From the NCBI GenBank assembly GCA_903907865.1, contig CAIVPR010000185.1, positions 1 through 64,000 on the forward strand: 64,000 nt of DNA. The letters run 5' to 3'. The position numbers and the translations under genes were made by a program. Below the pieces are notes generated by a model. It was not told the origin of the DNA. It saw nothing but the letters and a program-made list of their open reading frames with translations, and made no database searches. This DNA comes from an uncultured Acidobacteriia bacterium. GTDB taxonomy: Bacteria > Acidobacteriota > Terriglobia > Bryobacterales > Bryobacteraceae. Below, in pieces: positions 26,118 to 34,394 of the stretch (within the stretch, counting starts at the first letter, position 1; every line of letters begins with the position of its first letter).

Positions 26118-27395
26118 CTACCGAGCCAACTCCCGCGCCATCCGCTCCCGGTCCAGCTCATTCTCCCACCGCGCCACCACCACCGTGGCCACCGCGTTCC
26201 CGGCCAGATTCGTCAGCGCCCGTACCTGCGACATGAACCGGTCCACGCCCAGCAGCAGCGCGATTCCCGCCACCGGCACCGTCCCCAGCGACGCCAGCGT
26301 CGCCGCCAACGTGATGAAGCCCCCGCCGGTCACCGCCGCCGACCCCTTCGACGTCAGCATCAGCACCATGATCAGCACGAACTCCTGCATCCCCGTCAGC
26401 GGCGTATTGGTCGCCTGCGCCACGAAGATGGCCGCGATCGTCAGGTAAATCGACGTCCCGTCCAGATTGAACGAATACCCCGACGGCACCACCAGCCCCA
26501 CCACGGGCTTCGCGCAGCCCAGTTCCTCCAGCCTGCGCATCAGGCCCGGCAACGCCGTTTCCGACGACGACGTCCCCAGCACAATCAAAAACTCCTCGCG
26601 CAGGTAGCGCAGCAGCCGGAAGATGTTCGCGCCGTGCGCCTGGGAGATCGCGGCCAGCACGATGAACACAAAGAGCAGGCTCGTGAGGCAGACGCAGCCC
26701 ATCAGTTTCGCCAATGGAATCAGCGTCTTGACGCCGAACTTGCCCACCGTGAAGGCCATCGCGCCGAACGAGCCGATCGGAGCCGCCTTCATCACCATCT
26801 CCATCACGCCGAACAGCGCGTGGACGAACTTGTCGCAGCCCGCAATCAGGCTCGGCCCTCCCGGAACCCTGCCCAGCGCGATTCCGAAAAGGATCGCGAT
26901 CAGCAGCACTTGCAGGATTTCGCCTTTCGCGAAGGCCCCGGCCATGGTGTCGGGAATCACGTTGAGGAGGAAGTCGACCGTGTGCAGCGCCTTGCCTGGT
27001 CCCGCGTAATCTTGGATCGATTTGGTGTCCAGGCTGGCCGGATTCACGTTCATCCCGGCACCCGGCTGCAACACCTTGACCACGACGAGGCCGATCAGCA
27101 GCGCGAACGTTGTCACCACCTCGAAATAGAGCAGCGACTTGACGCCGATCCGGCCGAGCTTGCGCATGTCCCCCGCGCTGCCAATGCCGACCACCACGGT
27201 ACAGAAAATGATGGGCGCGATCAGCATCCGGACGAGCTTGATGAAGGCGTCGCCGAACGGTTTCATGGCCGCGCCGGTGGCCGGATCCGCAATTCCCAGC
27301 GCAACGCCGGCGAGGATACCGACCAGCACCTGGAAATGCAGGGACTTGTAGAAAGGCCGGGGGGGCCTCGGAGTGGACGTGGGTGGGAGCGCCAT
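26118..27395 (-). CDS. dctA: Dicarboxylate/amino acid:cation symporter (DctA/GltP family)
   Basis: The 425-aa product has about eight membrane helices plus re-entrant loops and the family motifs: [14 protein letters not shown] near residue 60, the Ser-rich loop [26 protein letters not shown] and [15 protein letters not shown]. It should import C4-dicarboxylates or acidic amino acids with protons or sodium. It starts at the ATG at 27395. The closest named member is DctA; glutamate transport (GltP) is equally possible. It is transcribed away from the metalloprotease and is probably monocistronic. Confidence 0.92.
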   Translation of the reverse strand: MALPPTSTPRPPRPFYKSLHFQVLVGILAGVALGIADPATGAAMKPFGDAFIKLVRMLIAPIIFCTVVVGIGSAGDMRKLGRIGVKSLLYFEVVTTFALLIGLVVVKVLQPGAGMNVNPASLDTKSIQDYAGPGKALHTVDFLLNVIPDTMAGAFAKGEILQVLLIAILFGIALGRVPGGPSLIAGCDKFVHALFGVMEMVMKAAPIGSFGAMAFTVGKFGVKTLIPLAKLMGCVCLTSLLFVFIVLAAISQAHGANIFRLLRYLREEFLIVLGTSSSETALPGLMRRLEELGCAKPVVGLVVPSGYSFNLDGTSIYLTIAAIFVAQATNTPLTGMQEFVLIMVLMLTSKGSAAVTGGGFITLAATLASLGTVPVAGIALLLGVDRFMSQVRALTNLAGNAVATVVVARWENELDRERMARELAR

Positions 27396-27421
27396 GCTGG
27401 AAAGACTAACTGCCAGTGTAC

Positions 27422-27440
27422 AGCGCGACCGCGATGGAGC
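27422..27440. repeat. CGCGACCGCGAxGGAGCG repeat, variant copy
   Basis: AGCGCGACCGCGATGGAGC matches the core of the copies at 36221 and 51990, with one change (T for G). It lies between the symporter start and the DUF4242 gene. Confidence 0.4.
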
Positions 27441-27448
27441 GTCGGTTG

Positions 27449-27721
27449 CTACACCGCTTCCGGCGTCATCTCCACAACCTCGGCGACATCCACGAACGGG
27501 ATCTTGGCGCGGTTGTTGGCCTCCTCCACCGCTTCCTTCGATGCGGCCTCGAAGTAGCAGTGCGTCTGCTCGGTCGCGGGTACGAAGAAGCTGCGGACCC
27601 AGCGGACGGATTCGCCTTCCTGCGTCATTTCGGCGCAGCAGGTTTTGGCGCGCACGCCGGCGCTCATGAGGGCGTCCGGGGTGATGCCGGGGAGGGTGCG
27701 GTTGACGACGAATAGTGGCAT
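27449..27721 (-). CDS. DUF4242 domain protein
   Basis: The 90-aa protein begins [18 protein letters not shown] and contains [20 protein letters not shown] and AAEVVEM-type endings, the shape of the small DUF4242 ferredoxin-like family. The phrase R-S-(F/Y)-x-V-P-x-x-x-x-x-(H/Y)-C is characteristic. I start at the ATG at 27721, where the family N-terminus begins; the frame upstream is antisense to the next gene. The function is unknown. It lies 25 bases downstream of the Clp_N/HTH gene, so the two are probably co-transcribed. Confidence 0.85.
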   Translation of the reverse strand: MPLFVVNRTLPGITPDALMSAGVRAKTCCAEMTQEGESVRWVRSFFVPATEQTHCYFEAASKEAVEEANNRAKIPFVDVAEVVEMTPEAV

Positions 27722-27746
27722 GGTGGGTTTCTCCTTGTTTGGGGGG

Positions 27747-28415
27747 CTAACTCGATTTATCGGGGACCGCTTTTTCAGGTACCAGCGGTTCGAGAACTTT
27801 TTCCAGATCCTGGCGGCGGATGCGGATGGCGCGCTCGCCCGCGAGGCGCGAGGCCGGAAGTTTGCCGGAGCGGACGTAGGCGCGCAGGGTCTGGACGTGC
27901 AGTCCCAGGGCTTCGGCGGCCTCTTCGGGGGTGAGGTAGTCGCGGTCAGCCGGGACTGGGCCGACTGGACGGGACGCCACGGGGGCATCGGCCTCGCGGG
28001 GTGGGGCGGCGGCCAACTGGGCGAGGGCGGCGCGCCAGGAGGCGCTGTCGATGCCGTTGCCCCGCTTGATCGCACCCATCAGGCCGGCCTGTTCGGCGGC
28101 AAAGGCGACAAGGAGGTGGTGGGCGCGGACGTCGCTCGCGGCGTCGGACTTGGCGATGCGGGCGGCCTGGTCGAGCAGTTCGACGGCGCGGTCCGAGTAG
28201 GCGACCTTGTGGCCGACGGGCCCGGCGGCGGGCGGGGCCAGCCAGTCGATGCCGAGGGTTTCGAGATCGAAGGTCCAGCGGCCGATCACGACGGTGCCGA
28301 AGCGGGAGAGGAAGCGGAGGGCGGCGAGAAGGAGCTGGTCGGGGCCGACTTCGGCCAGCCCGCGCTCTTTCGCCATCACGATTGCCAACGATGCCACTGC
28401 TTCAACCTCTGCCAT
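27747..28415 (-). CDS. Clp_N-like domain fused to a MerR/excisionase-type helix-turn-helix
   Basis: The 222-aa protein has two helical Clp_N-like repeats in the first 120 residues (AIVMAKERGLAEVGPDQLLLAALRF and AVELLDQAARIAKS...RAHHLLVAF). An Ala/Pro linker and an excisionase-type HTH at about 158-208 follow (YLTPEEAAEALGLHVQTLRAYVRSGKLPASR). Clp_N modules recognise adaptors or degrons, while the HTH binds DNA. The fusion suggests a regulator sensing a protein partner. It is divergent from the HD/Hsp90-type ATPase gene, with 176 bases between starts, and is followed by DUF4242. Confidence 0.8.
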   Translation of the reverse strand: MAEVEAVASLAIVMAKERGLAEVGPDQLLLAALRFLSRFGTVVIGRWTFDLETLGIDWLAPPAAGPVGHKVAYSDRAVELLDQAARIAKSDAASDVRAHHLLVAFAAEQAGLMGAIKRGNGIDSASWRAALAQLAAAPPREADAPVASRPVGPVPADRDYLTPEEAAEALGLHVQTLRAYVRSGKLPASRLAGERAIRIRRQDLEKVLEPLVPEKAVPDKSS

Positions 28416-28591
28416 GCTATCTAAAACAACGTTACGCTATGTTGCGTGTATTGTCAAGAGGGATGAGGTGTGGTCAGGCCAAGTTTGCGGTCCGGCCCTT
28501 GCGCCCGATGCGCCTTGGGTGCCGATGCCGCGATTCCCCCGCGAGCCCGAAATACGCGCCCGATTTGGCCCAACTGATATCTTGGACGGAT

Positions 28592-31500
28592 ATGCCCGCG
28601 TTGAAACGGCTCGACAAATTCCAGGACAGCGCGCTTTACCGACGAATTCAGGACACAGGGCTGAAGGCGCTGGTCGAACGGGTATGCACGAATGCGGCAA
28701 CGCTGCTGGGGACCGTTGTTGCCTCGATGCCGGGCTTTACGCTGCACGACGGGCGGCACATTCTCAACATCGTCGCCTGGATGGAGACCCTGCTTGGGCC
28801 CGCAGCCGCCGAAATCAGCGAGTTCGACTGTGCCCTCTGCCTGCTCGCTGCCTACACCCACGACCTCGGCATGACCATCACGGCTGACGAATTCGCAGCC
28901 CTGCCCAACGATCCCGAATACCAGCGTCACGCCAACCGCTTCGAGGCGGAAAAGAAGCAGATCGACCTGCTGCATGCTGCCGGGAAGCGAGGCACGGCGG
29001 GACTGATCGAGCGCCACATCATCACCGACTTCCTCCGCACCACCCACGCCGACCGGCTCGGAAAACGGCTCCAAACGCGCATCGGGGAGGTTGCGGGCGG
29101 CCTGAAATACGAATTCGGAGGGGTCGAGTTCCAGGAGCGACTCTTCCTGGTCGCCGTGAGCCACAACCAATCCGTCCGCTGGCTCCGGCAACAGTTCGAA
29201 GATAAGCATCTCAAGTGGTCCACCACCCTCGGCACCCACGCTGTCAACTACGTCTTCGTCTCCATCCTCCTGCGCCTCGCGGACATCCTCGACTTCGACG
29301 CGACCCGCACACCCCGAATCCTCTTCCAACATTTGGGTCTCGACGGCGACCTCGCCAGCCGATTTGAACGGATCAGTGCCGGGGAGTGGCAGAAGCACCT
29401 CGCCATCACGGGGATTGACCTCGAGGAAGGCAAGGTGACGTTCATCGCCGAGGACTGTCCCCACCCGGTTGTCGAGAAGGGAATCCGCAGTTTCATTGAC
29501 ATGATCCGCGAGGAAATCCGCGCTTGCGCCGTCGTGCTGCAGGACTCGAAGTGCCCCGACCTCTACCTCCCGGACGTAGTCCACGACATCACGCCGAGCG
29601 GCTACCGCTACCACGATTGGCAGTTCCACACCGACCACGAGCGGATCTTGGAACTGCTCATGGGCGAATCGCTGTACGGCGATCCCAGCCTGTGCATCCG
29701 GGAGTTGCTGCAGAACGGGCTGGACGCGGTGGAACTGCGGGATCTGCGGATGCAGGCGGCAAAGATGGACAAACGCAGACATCCCGACTGCGACAGCGTT
29801 TCGACCGCACCCGGCAAGTTCATGGGCGACGCGGACGAGGAGGAGTTCGCGGTTACCCTGAGCTGGGGCACCACGGAAAATGGCTCCTACCTGCGCGTGG
29901 AGGACAACGGCACGGGCATGACCGAGTCGGCCATCCAGAACTACTTCACCCGGCTCGGACGGAGCTTCTATAAGAGCCCGGAGTTCTCGTCGGAGCAGGT
30001 CGCGCTGCGTGCGAAGGGCCTGATTGCGACGCCGATCTCGACCTTCGGCATCGGCGTCCTCTCGTGCTTCATGATTGCGGACCGGATCGACGTGAAGACC
30101 CACCCCGGTCCTGCGGGAGTTCCATTGGATCTGGAGGTGCTGGGACCGGGGAGTCTGTTCGTGACGAGGACCGGGACCCGCAAGGAGCAGGGCACCACGA
30201 TCCAGCTTTGGCTTAAGGCGAAGTACGGGCCATTTTCACAGTCGGATCGGGAGACCGTGTACGAGCGCCTGCGCAAGTTCTTTGAGTACCAACGCAGATC
30301 CGAGGCCGAACTTGTCGATAGCTTTGACCCGGGTTTCGTTGCCGGTTGCCATGTGGTTTGGCCGAAGTACGCTGTCCGGGTCCAACCGCCAGGGGGTGAG
30401 CCTTGGATCATCGACGATTCCTTCCATTCGAAAGTGCTGGCACCCATTGACCAGCAACGGTTTGCGGCCAAGGCGAGCGAGTGGGGCGAAGAAGCCATGG
30501 CTCAAGTGCCGCTGTTTTGGCACATGGAAGACTGGGTGGACGATGATCCGAACGTCGGCACCGGCACGCGGATTCGGTTTTGGGAGCCAAGGGCGGGGGG
30601 CGTCGGGGTCGACGACTGGAAGCTACGCGCGTTTGTGGCACCACAGGTGCGGAAGGAGTTGCCGGTCACCGTGGTGCAGTCGATGCAAGTCAAAGATCCT
30701 TCGGCCTTGAAGCCCGAATTGCCCTGCGCTCCCGGCTACGGATGCCGCATTTGGATTGACTGCCGGGGCAAGGCGGCTCCCCGTTTGAAGGCGGATCGAA
30801 ACGCCATGCTGGTGGCTGGCGATTGGGCTGACTGGCGCGAGGTGTGGAGCCGATTTGCACGGGGACGGAAGGTGTCTCCAGTGCAATGCGTGGAGTTGTT
30901 GCGCCACAATTGGCGCGAGGATTGGTCCGTTGTGTTGCGCACGGACTTGAATCTGCCGACGCGAGAATGGGCGCGGCCGATGGCCGTGCCCATTCTCGCG
31001 TCGGCTGCGTTCCGTCTCGCCCTCGCCCGCGACATCTCCCTCGACCTCTCCCGCGACCGCGATATCTCCCTCGACCTCGCTCTCGACCTCTCCCGCGCCC
31101 TCGACCTCGAGCTCGCCCGCGCCCTCGACGGCGACTTCTACCTCGACTTCGACCGCGCCCTCGCCCTCGCCCGCGACCGCGCCCTCGACCGCGCCCTCGA
31201 CCTCGCCCTCGCCCTCGCCCTCGCCCACGCCCGCGCCCACGCCCACGCCCACGCCCTCGCCCGCGACCTCGCCCTCGCCCTCAACCTCGCCCGCGCCCTC
31301 GACCTCGCCCGCGACGCGCGCCTCCTCGCAATGAACACCTTGCAGGAGGCGTTTTACCCCGATCTCGAACGGAGCTGGCCTCCCCTCAACCTTCAGGCAT
31401 TCCACGGCAAGATCGGTGACGCCACATTGTCAGCCCCCGCAGTCTTTCGGTTTCAGACCGCTTCGGATCACCGTTCGGTAGCCTTTGCCGACCCGGAAGG

Positions 31501-31879
31501 CCTCTATCCCCAACAGCTCGCCGAATTCGGTTATGACCTCTGTTTCCCCATGTCTGCAATTCCCCTCGGGAGCCTGCGGAAGCGTTTCCCCGAATGGAGG
31601 GAGGACCGTCGCCTCCGACCCTTGGCGGTTCTCCCCTTCTTGGTGGGCGGCTACGAGGACGTTTATGGGAAACACGCAGAAATTTTGGCCCGCACGTTCC
31701 ACCCACTCGACGGGATCTTCGCCCTCCTGCCCCCGGAACGTCTCTGGTGGACAGAATTCGACCATTGGACCGTAGAAGACTGGGCCAGTCAAGACCACAA
31801 GTCCGTCCTCTGGGACATCGCCACCGGCAAGTTTTTCGAAAAATCCGGCATCCACCACCGCGACCAGATGCGGACCTAA
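28592..31879 (+). CDS. HD domain plus Hsp90-type ATPase giant protein (HD-CE-like conflict protein)
   Basis: The 1095-aa product starts at the ATG at 28592. Residues 50-240 form an HD-type domain (LHDGRHILN at 51-59, YTHDLGM with His-Asp at 90-91). Residues 340-520 form a GHKL/Hsp90-type ATPase: RELLQNGLDA with Asn375, VEDNGTGM at 436-443, and FGIGVLSCF at 485-493. The remainder is a long C-terminal region interrupted at about residues 808-910 by a tract of Ala-Leu, Leu-Asp and Ala-Arg units from a hexanucleotide repeat. Such HD plus Hsp90-type ATPases have been grouped with biological-conflict systems in comparative genomics; activity here is inferred. No neighbour on the same strand forms an operon with it. 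Confidence 0.82.
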   Translation: MPALKRLDKFQDSALYRRIQDTGLKALVERVCTNAATLLGTVVASMPGFTLHDGRHILNIVAWMETLLGPAAAEISEFDCALCLLAAYTHDLGMTITADEFAALPNDPEYQRHANRFEAEKKQIDLLHAAGKRGTAGLIERHIITDFLRTTHADRLGKRLQTRIGEVAGGLKYEFGGVEFQERLFLVAVSHNQSVRWLRQQFEDKHLKWSTTLGTHAVNYVFVSILLRLADILDFDATRTPRILFQHLGLDGDLASRFERISAGEWQKHLAITGIDLEEGKVTFIAEDCPHPVVEKGIRSFIDMIREEIRACAVVLQDSKCPDLYLPDVVHDITPSGYRYHDWQFHTDHERILELLMGESLYGDPSLCIRELLQNGLDAVELRDLRMQAAKMDKRRHPDCDSVSTAPGKFMGDADEEEFAVTLSWGTTENGSYLRVEDNGTGMTESAIQNYFTRLGRSFYKSPEFSSEQVALRAKGLIATPISTFGIGVLSCFMIADRIDVKTHPGPAGVPLDLEVLGPGSLFVTRTGTRKEQGTTIQLWLKAKYGPFSQSDRETVYERLRKFFEYQRRSEAELVDSFDPGFVAGCHVVWPKYAVRVQPPGGEPWIIDDSFHSKVLAPIDQQRFAAKASEWGEEAMAQVPLFWHMEDWVDDDPNVGTGTRIRFWEPRAGGVGVDDWKLRAFVAPQVRKELPVTVVQSMQVKDPSALKPELPCAPGYGCRIWIDCRGKAAPRLKADRNAMLVAGDWADWREVWSRFARGRKVSPVQCVELLRHNWREDWSVVLRTDLNLPTREWARPMAVPILASAAFRLALARDISLDLSRDRDISLDLALDLSRALDLELARALDGDFYLDFDRALALARDRALDRALDLALALALAHARAHAHAHALARDLALALNLARALDLARDARLLAMNTLQEAFYPDLERSWPPLNLQAFHGKIGDATLSAPAVFRFQTASDHRSVAFADPEGLYPQQLAEFGYDLCFPMSAIPLGSLRKRFPEWREDRRLRPLAVLPFLVGGYEDVYGKHAEILARTFHPLDGIFALLPPERLWWTEFDHWTVEDWASQDHKSVLWDIATGKFFEKSGIHHRDQMRT
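30955..31005. repeat. 24-bp near-perfect palindrome inside the HD/Hsp90-type gene
   Basis: The arms at 30955-30978 and 30982-31005 are reverse complements with one G-T mismatch (a wobble pair in RNA). They are separated by the three-base loop GAT. The palindrome ends about ten bases before the hexanucleotide repeat tract starts and keeps the reading frame open. Confidence 0.85.
31015..31320. repeat. Degenerate hexanucleotide repeat tract in coding sequence
   Basis: About 300 bases are built from six-base units such as GCCCTC, GACCTC, GCCCGC and GCCCAC. The result is a peptide of alternating Ala, Leu, Asp, Arg and His two-residue units. The unit is a multiple of three, so length change does not break the frame. 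Confidence 0.85.
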
Positions 31880-31888
31880 AACGTCGCT

Positions 31889-33283
31889 CTACCCCAACCC
31901 ATCCCCCAACACCCGCCGGTGCTCCTTGAGCATTCCCTCCAGCCTAACCCTAACCCCCGCATACCGCCCATCCCCAGACAAATCCCGCATCTCCCCCGGG
32001 TCCTTCCGCAAATCGAACAACTGCGTCCGTTTCGCCTCCGGGTACACGATCCACTTATACTCCTTGGTCCGCACCGACCGCTGGAAGTCCCGGTAGTAGC
32101 AGAACACGCTCTCCGGGCCCGCCGGACCCTTGCCCGCCCCCCGCAGCCACCCCGCCAAACTCGGAAACTCCACCGTCTTCGGCACCGGCACCCCGGCCAA
32201 ATCGCACGTCGTGGCAAACACGCTGTGCTGGTACACCAGTTCGTCCACCCGCCGACCCCTCTTCACCCCCGGACCCGCCACAATCAGCGGAATCCGCGTG
32301 CTGTGGTCGTACATGTTCTGCTTCCCCATCAGCCCGTGCTGGCCTACCGCCAAGCCGTGGTCGGCAGTGAAGACAACGTAGGTGTTCGACGCCTTGCCCG
32401 ACTTCTCCAGCGCGTCCAGAATCACCCCGATCTGCCGGTCGAGGTAGGTGATGTGCGCGTAGTACTCGCTGCGGTGGACCTGCACCGCCTCCCGGCTCCT
32501 CGGAAACGGGGCCAGCACCTCGTCGCGCAGCTTGTGGTCCCCTTGGTCGAAGGGGTGCTCGGGCAGGTAGTTCGCCGGGACCGCCACTTTCGACGCCGGA
32601 TACATGTCGACGAACTCCTTCGGGGCCTGGCGCGGGTCGTGCGGCGACGTGAACCCGACATACAGGAAGAACGGATTCTCGCCCGCCGCCATGGCCGTCA
32701 GCCGTTCCGCCGCGCACTCCGCCCAGATCTGGGCCGAATGCTTGATCTCGTCACCAGCCTGCGGCTGCAACGCGCCAGCCTGCATCCACTGGCCTTTCAA
32801 CGACTTGTCCCACGGCGTCCACGTATTCCCCGGCGCGGGACGGTTGTACGCCTCCGGCCCCGACTCGTACATCCCGCCCATGAACACCTTCGAATGCTCC
32901 TGGAAACTCTTCTCCAGGGCCGACTTGCTCAGGTGCCACTTGCCGACGATGGCCGTCGAATACCCCGCCTGCCCCACCGTCTGCCCCCATAGTGGCACGC
33001 TTTCCATCTGCTTCTGGACCCGGAACGCCGAGAGTCCGCTATTCAGCATCGACCGGCTCGCGACACACACCGCCCCCAGCCACGCGCCCTGGTGGAAGCA
33101 ATGCGTGAACGCGCAACCCTGGGACACCAGCCGGTCCAGATTCGGAGTCTCTACCTCATGGTTTCCCATGGCCCGGATGCCGTTGTACGTCAGGTCGTCC
33201 GCGATCAGGAATAGGAAATTGGGTCGAGCGGCCGTGGCTGCGGAAGCGAGCAACGGTGTTGCCAGGAAGGTTCGACGGTCCAT
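31889..33283 (-). CDS. Secreted sulfatase
   Basis: The 464-aa product has a Tat-like/signal N-terminus (MDRRTFLATPLLASAATAA). The sulfatase core follows: IADDLTYNGI with the paired metal Asp at 29-30, TPNLDRL, VCVASRSML with the cysteine to be converted to formylglycine at 73, then GKWHL, FFLYVGFTSPHDPR and VFTADHGLAVGQHGLMGK. The motif is C-V-A-S-R rather than C-x-P-S-R, an Ala in place of Pro; conversion by a formylglycine-generating enzyme is still plausible. The substrate is probably a sulfated polysaccharide or small ester. The start at 33283 fits the signal peptide. Confidence 0.9.
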   Translation of the reverse strand: MDRRTFLATPLLASAATAARPNFLFLIADDLTYNGIRAMGNHEVETPNLDRLVSQGCAFTHCFHQGAWLGAVCVASRSMLNSGLSAFRVQKQMESVPLWGQTVGQAGYSTAIVGKWHLSKSALEKSFQEHSKVFMGGMYESGPEAYNRPAPGNTWTPWDKSLKGQWMQAGALQPQAGDEIKHSAQIWAECAAERLTAMAAGENPFFLYVGFTSPHDPRQAPKEFVDMYPASKVAVPANYLPEHPFDQGDHKLRDEVLAPFPRSREAVQVHRSEYYAHITYLDRQIGVILDALEKSGKASNTYVVFTADHGLAVGQHGLMGKQNMYDHSTRIPLIVAGPGVKRGRRVDELVYQHSVFATTCDLAGVPVPKTVEFPSLAGWLRGAGKGPAGPESVFCYYRDFQRSVRTKEYKWIVYPEAKRTQLFDLRKDPGEMRDLSGDGRYAGVRVRLEGMLKEHRRVLGDGLG

Positions 33284-33309
33284 CGCGACCACTCTAACAC
33301 CCCACTCGG

Positions 33310-33343
33310 CGGCATTCGCCGACCCGCCACCGGCATTCGCCGA
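33310..33343 (+). promoter_or_regulatory. Tandem direct repeat, candidate LytTR operator
   Basis: CGGCATTCGCCGA occurs at 33310-33322 and again at 33331-33343. The 13-bp repeats are exactly 21 bp apart start to start, two helical turns, on the same face of the DNA. LytTR regulators typically bind two direct repeats with this spacing. The site is 57-90 bases before the operon that encodes a LytTR regulator. Confidence 0.45.
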
Positions 33344-33399
33344 TTTTCCATCGACCGCGACCCCTCCCCCGCCGCAAACTGGGAATCGAGGCAAGCGTA

Positions 33400-33624
33400 A
33401 TGCAGATGATGAAGGTCTACTACCCCGGCGTCCTGATGATCCCCATGGTGTTGCTCGCACTGGCGTTGGCATCCCTGATTGCAGGAGGCGCGCCGTCGGG
33501 AACAGGCGTGCTGCAAGGCGCGCGTGTGTGGAGCTATTGGCCCGTAACCCTTATCGCCACGGGTCTGGAAGAATTGTACCTGTGGGCCAGTTCGGGGCGC
33601 ACCATGAAGGCGGGAACACGATGA
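33400..33624 (+). CDS. Small membrane protein, 74 aa, first gene of the LiaF/LytSR-type operon
   Basis: The product has one clear membrane helix (VLMIPMVLLALALASLIAG) and a second shorter hydrophobic stretch near SYWPVTLIATGLEELYLW. The pattern of a W-P-(V/L)-x-L-I-x-x-G segment is like the repeats in LiaF-type membrane domains. Its stop overlaps the start of the next gene (ATGA), so translation is coupled. It is probably a small partner of the LiaF-like protein. The family is not named. Confidence 0.75.
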   Translation: MQMMKVYYPGVLMIPMVLLALALASLIAGGAPSGTGVLQGARVWSYWPVTLIATGLEELYLWASSGRTMKAGTR

Positions 33625-34388
33625 GCAACCTTCAAGACCGTTTCGGCAATTTCACTGTGAGCAACGTCCTGGGCCTGATGCTGGTCGTCGGCGGGACGCT
33701 GCTGGTGATCGACAACCTCAATATCCTGCCCTTCGAACTAGCCGGCATCTTCTGGCCGCTGGCGCTGCTGGTTGCCAGCGCCGCGTACATGACGCGCTGC
33801 ACCCGACCGACCGGTCGCGTTTGGGCAGGTGCCGGTATCCTCTCCGGCTTCCTGTTGATCCTCGGCCACTTCCACGTCCTGCATGTGAACGACGACGTCA
33901 TCTGGTCCATCGCCCTGATCGCCGCCGGAGTCCATATGCTGATGTCGCGGACCAGCCTGGGCGACATCGGGCGGCGGTTCAACAGTGAAAAGATGCGTTT
34001 CGGCGTCACCATCGGCTCCAGCCGCACCTCGCGCGGCAATGCCGAGGGTCTGCTGGAATTCGCCCTCTTCAGCGCCGTCAAGCGCCGCATCGAAACGCCA
34101 AGTTTCGAGGGCGGGGAACTGAACTCTGTCTTCGGCGGCATCGAAATCGACCTGCGCCGCGCCGGTATCACCAACGCCAGCCGGACCGCCGTCATCGAGG
34201 CCAACGCAGCCTTCGGCGGTGTCGAAATCCGCATCCCGGAAGAGTGGCGTCTCAGCATCCAAGGCACCGCCATCTTCGGGGCCTACGAGGACAAGACCAT
34301 TCCCCCGCGTCCCGAGCCCGGCGTGGAGATTCCCACGCTGATCATCCGCGGTGGCACTGCATTCGGCGCTGTGGTCGTAAAAAACTAG
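33621..34388 (+). CDS. LiaF-like membrane protein (cell envelope stress response type)
   Basis: The 255-aa protein has an N-terminal domain with about four short membrane helices (LGLMLVVGGTLLVIDNL, GIFWPLALLVASAAY, GAGILSGFLLILG, VIWSIALIAAGVHML). The C-terminal beta domain carries FGGIEIDLRRAG and AFGGVEIRIPEEW, the LiaF C-terminal (DUF2154-like) signature. In Bacillus, LiaF restrains the LiaSR two-component system. Here it precedes a LytS-type kinase and a LytTR regulator, so it may be the negative sensor partner of that pair. It overlaps the preceding gene by four bases. Confidence 0.85.
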   Translation: MSNLQDRFGNFTVSNVLGLMLVVGGTLLVIDNLNILPFELAGIFWPLALLVASAAYMTRCTRPTGRVWAGAGILSGFLLILGHFHVLHVNDDVIWSIALIAAGVHMLMSRTSLGDIGRRFNSEKMRFGVTIGSSRTSRGNAEGLLEFALFSAVKRRIETPSFEGGELNSVFGGIEIDLRRAGITNASRTAVIEANAAFGGVEIRIPEEWRLSIQGTAIFGAYEDKTIPPRPEPGVEIPTLIIRGGTAFGAVVVKN

Positions 34389-34394
34389 GACCGC

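Noticed and set aside
31015-31320. Possible CRISPR array in the repeated stretch
   Set aside because: The units are six bases with no spacers, and the tract is in frame inside a gene.
30623-31405. Minus-strand 260-codon frame rich in Gly, Glu, Val and Ala
   Set aside because: It is the complement of the hexanucleotide tract and of the HD/Hsp90-type gene and has no start signal or family.
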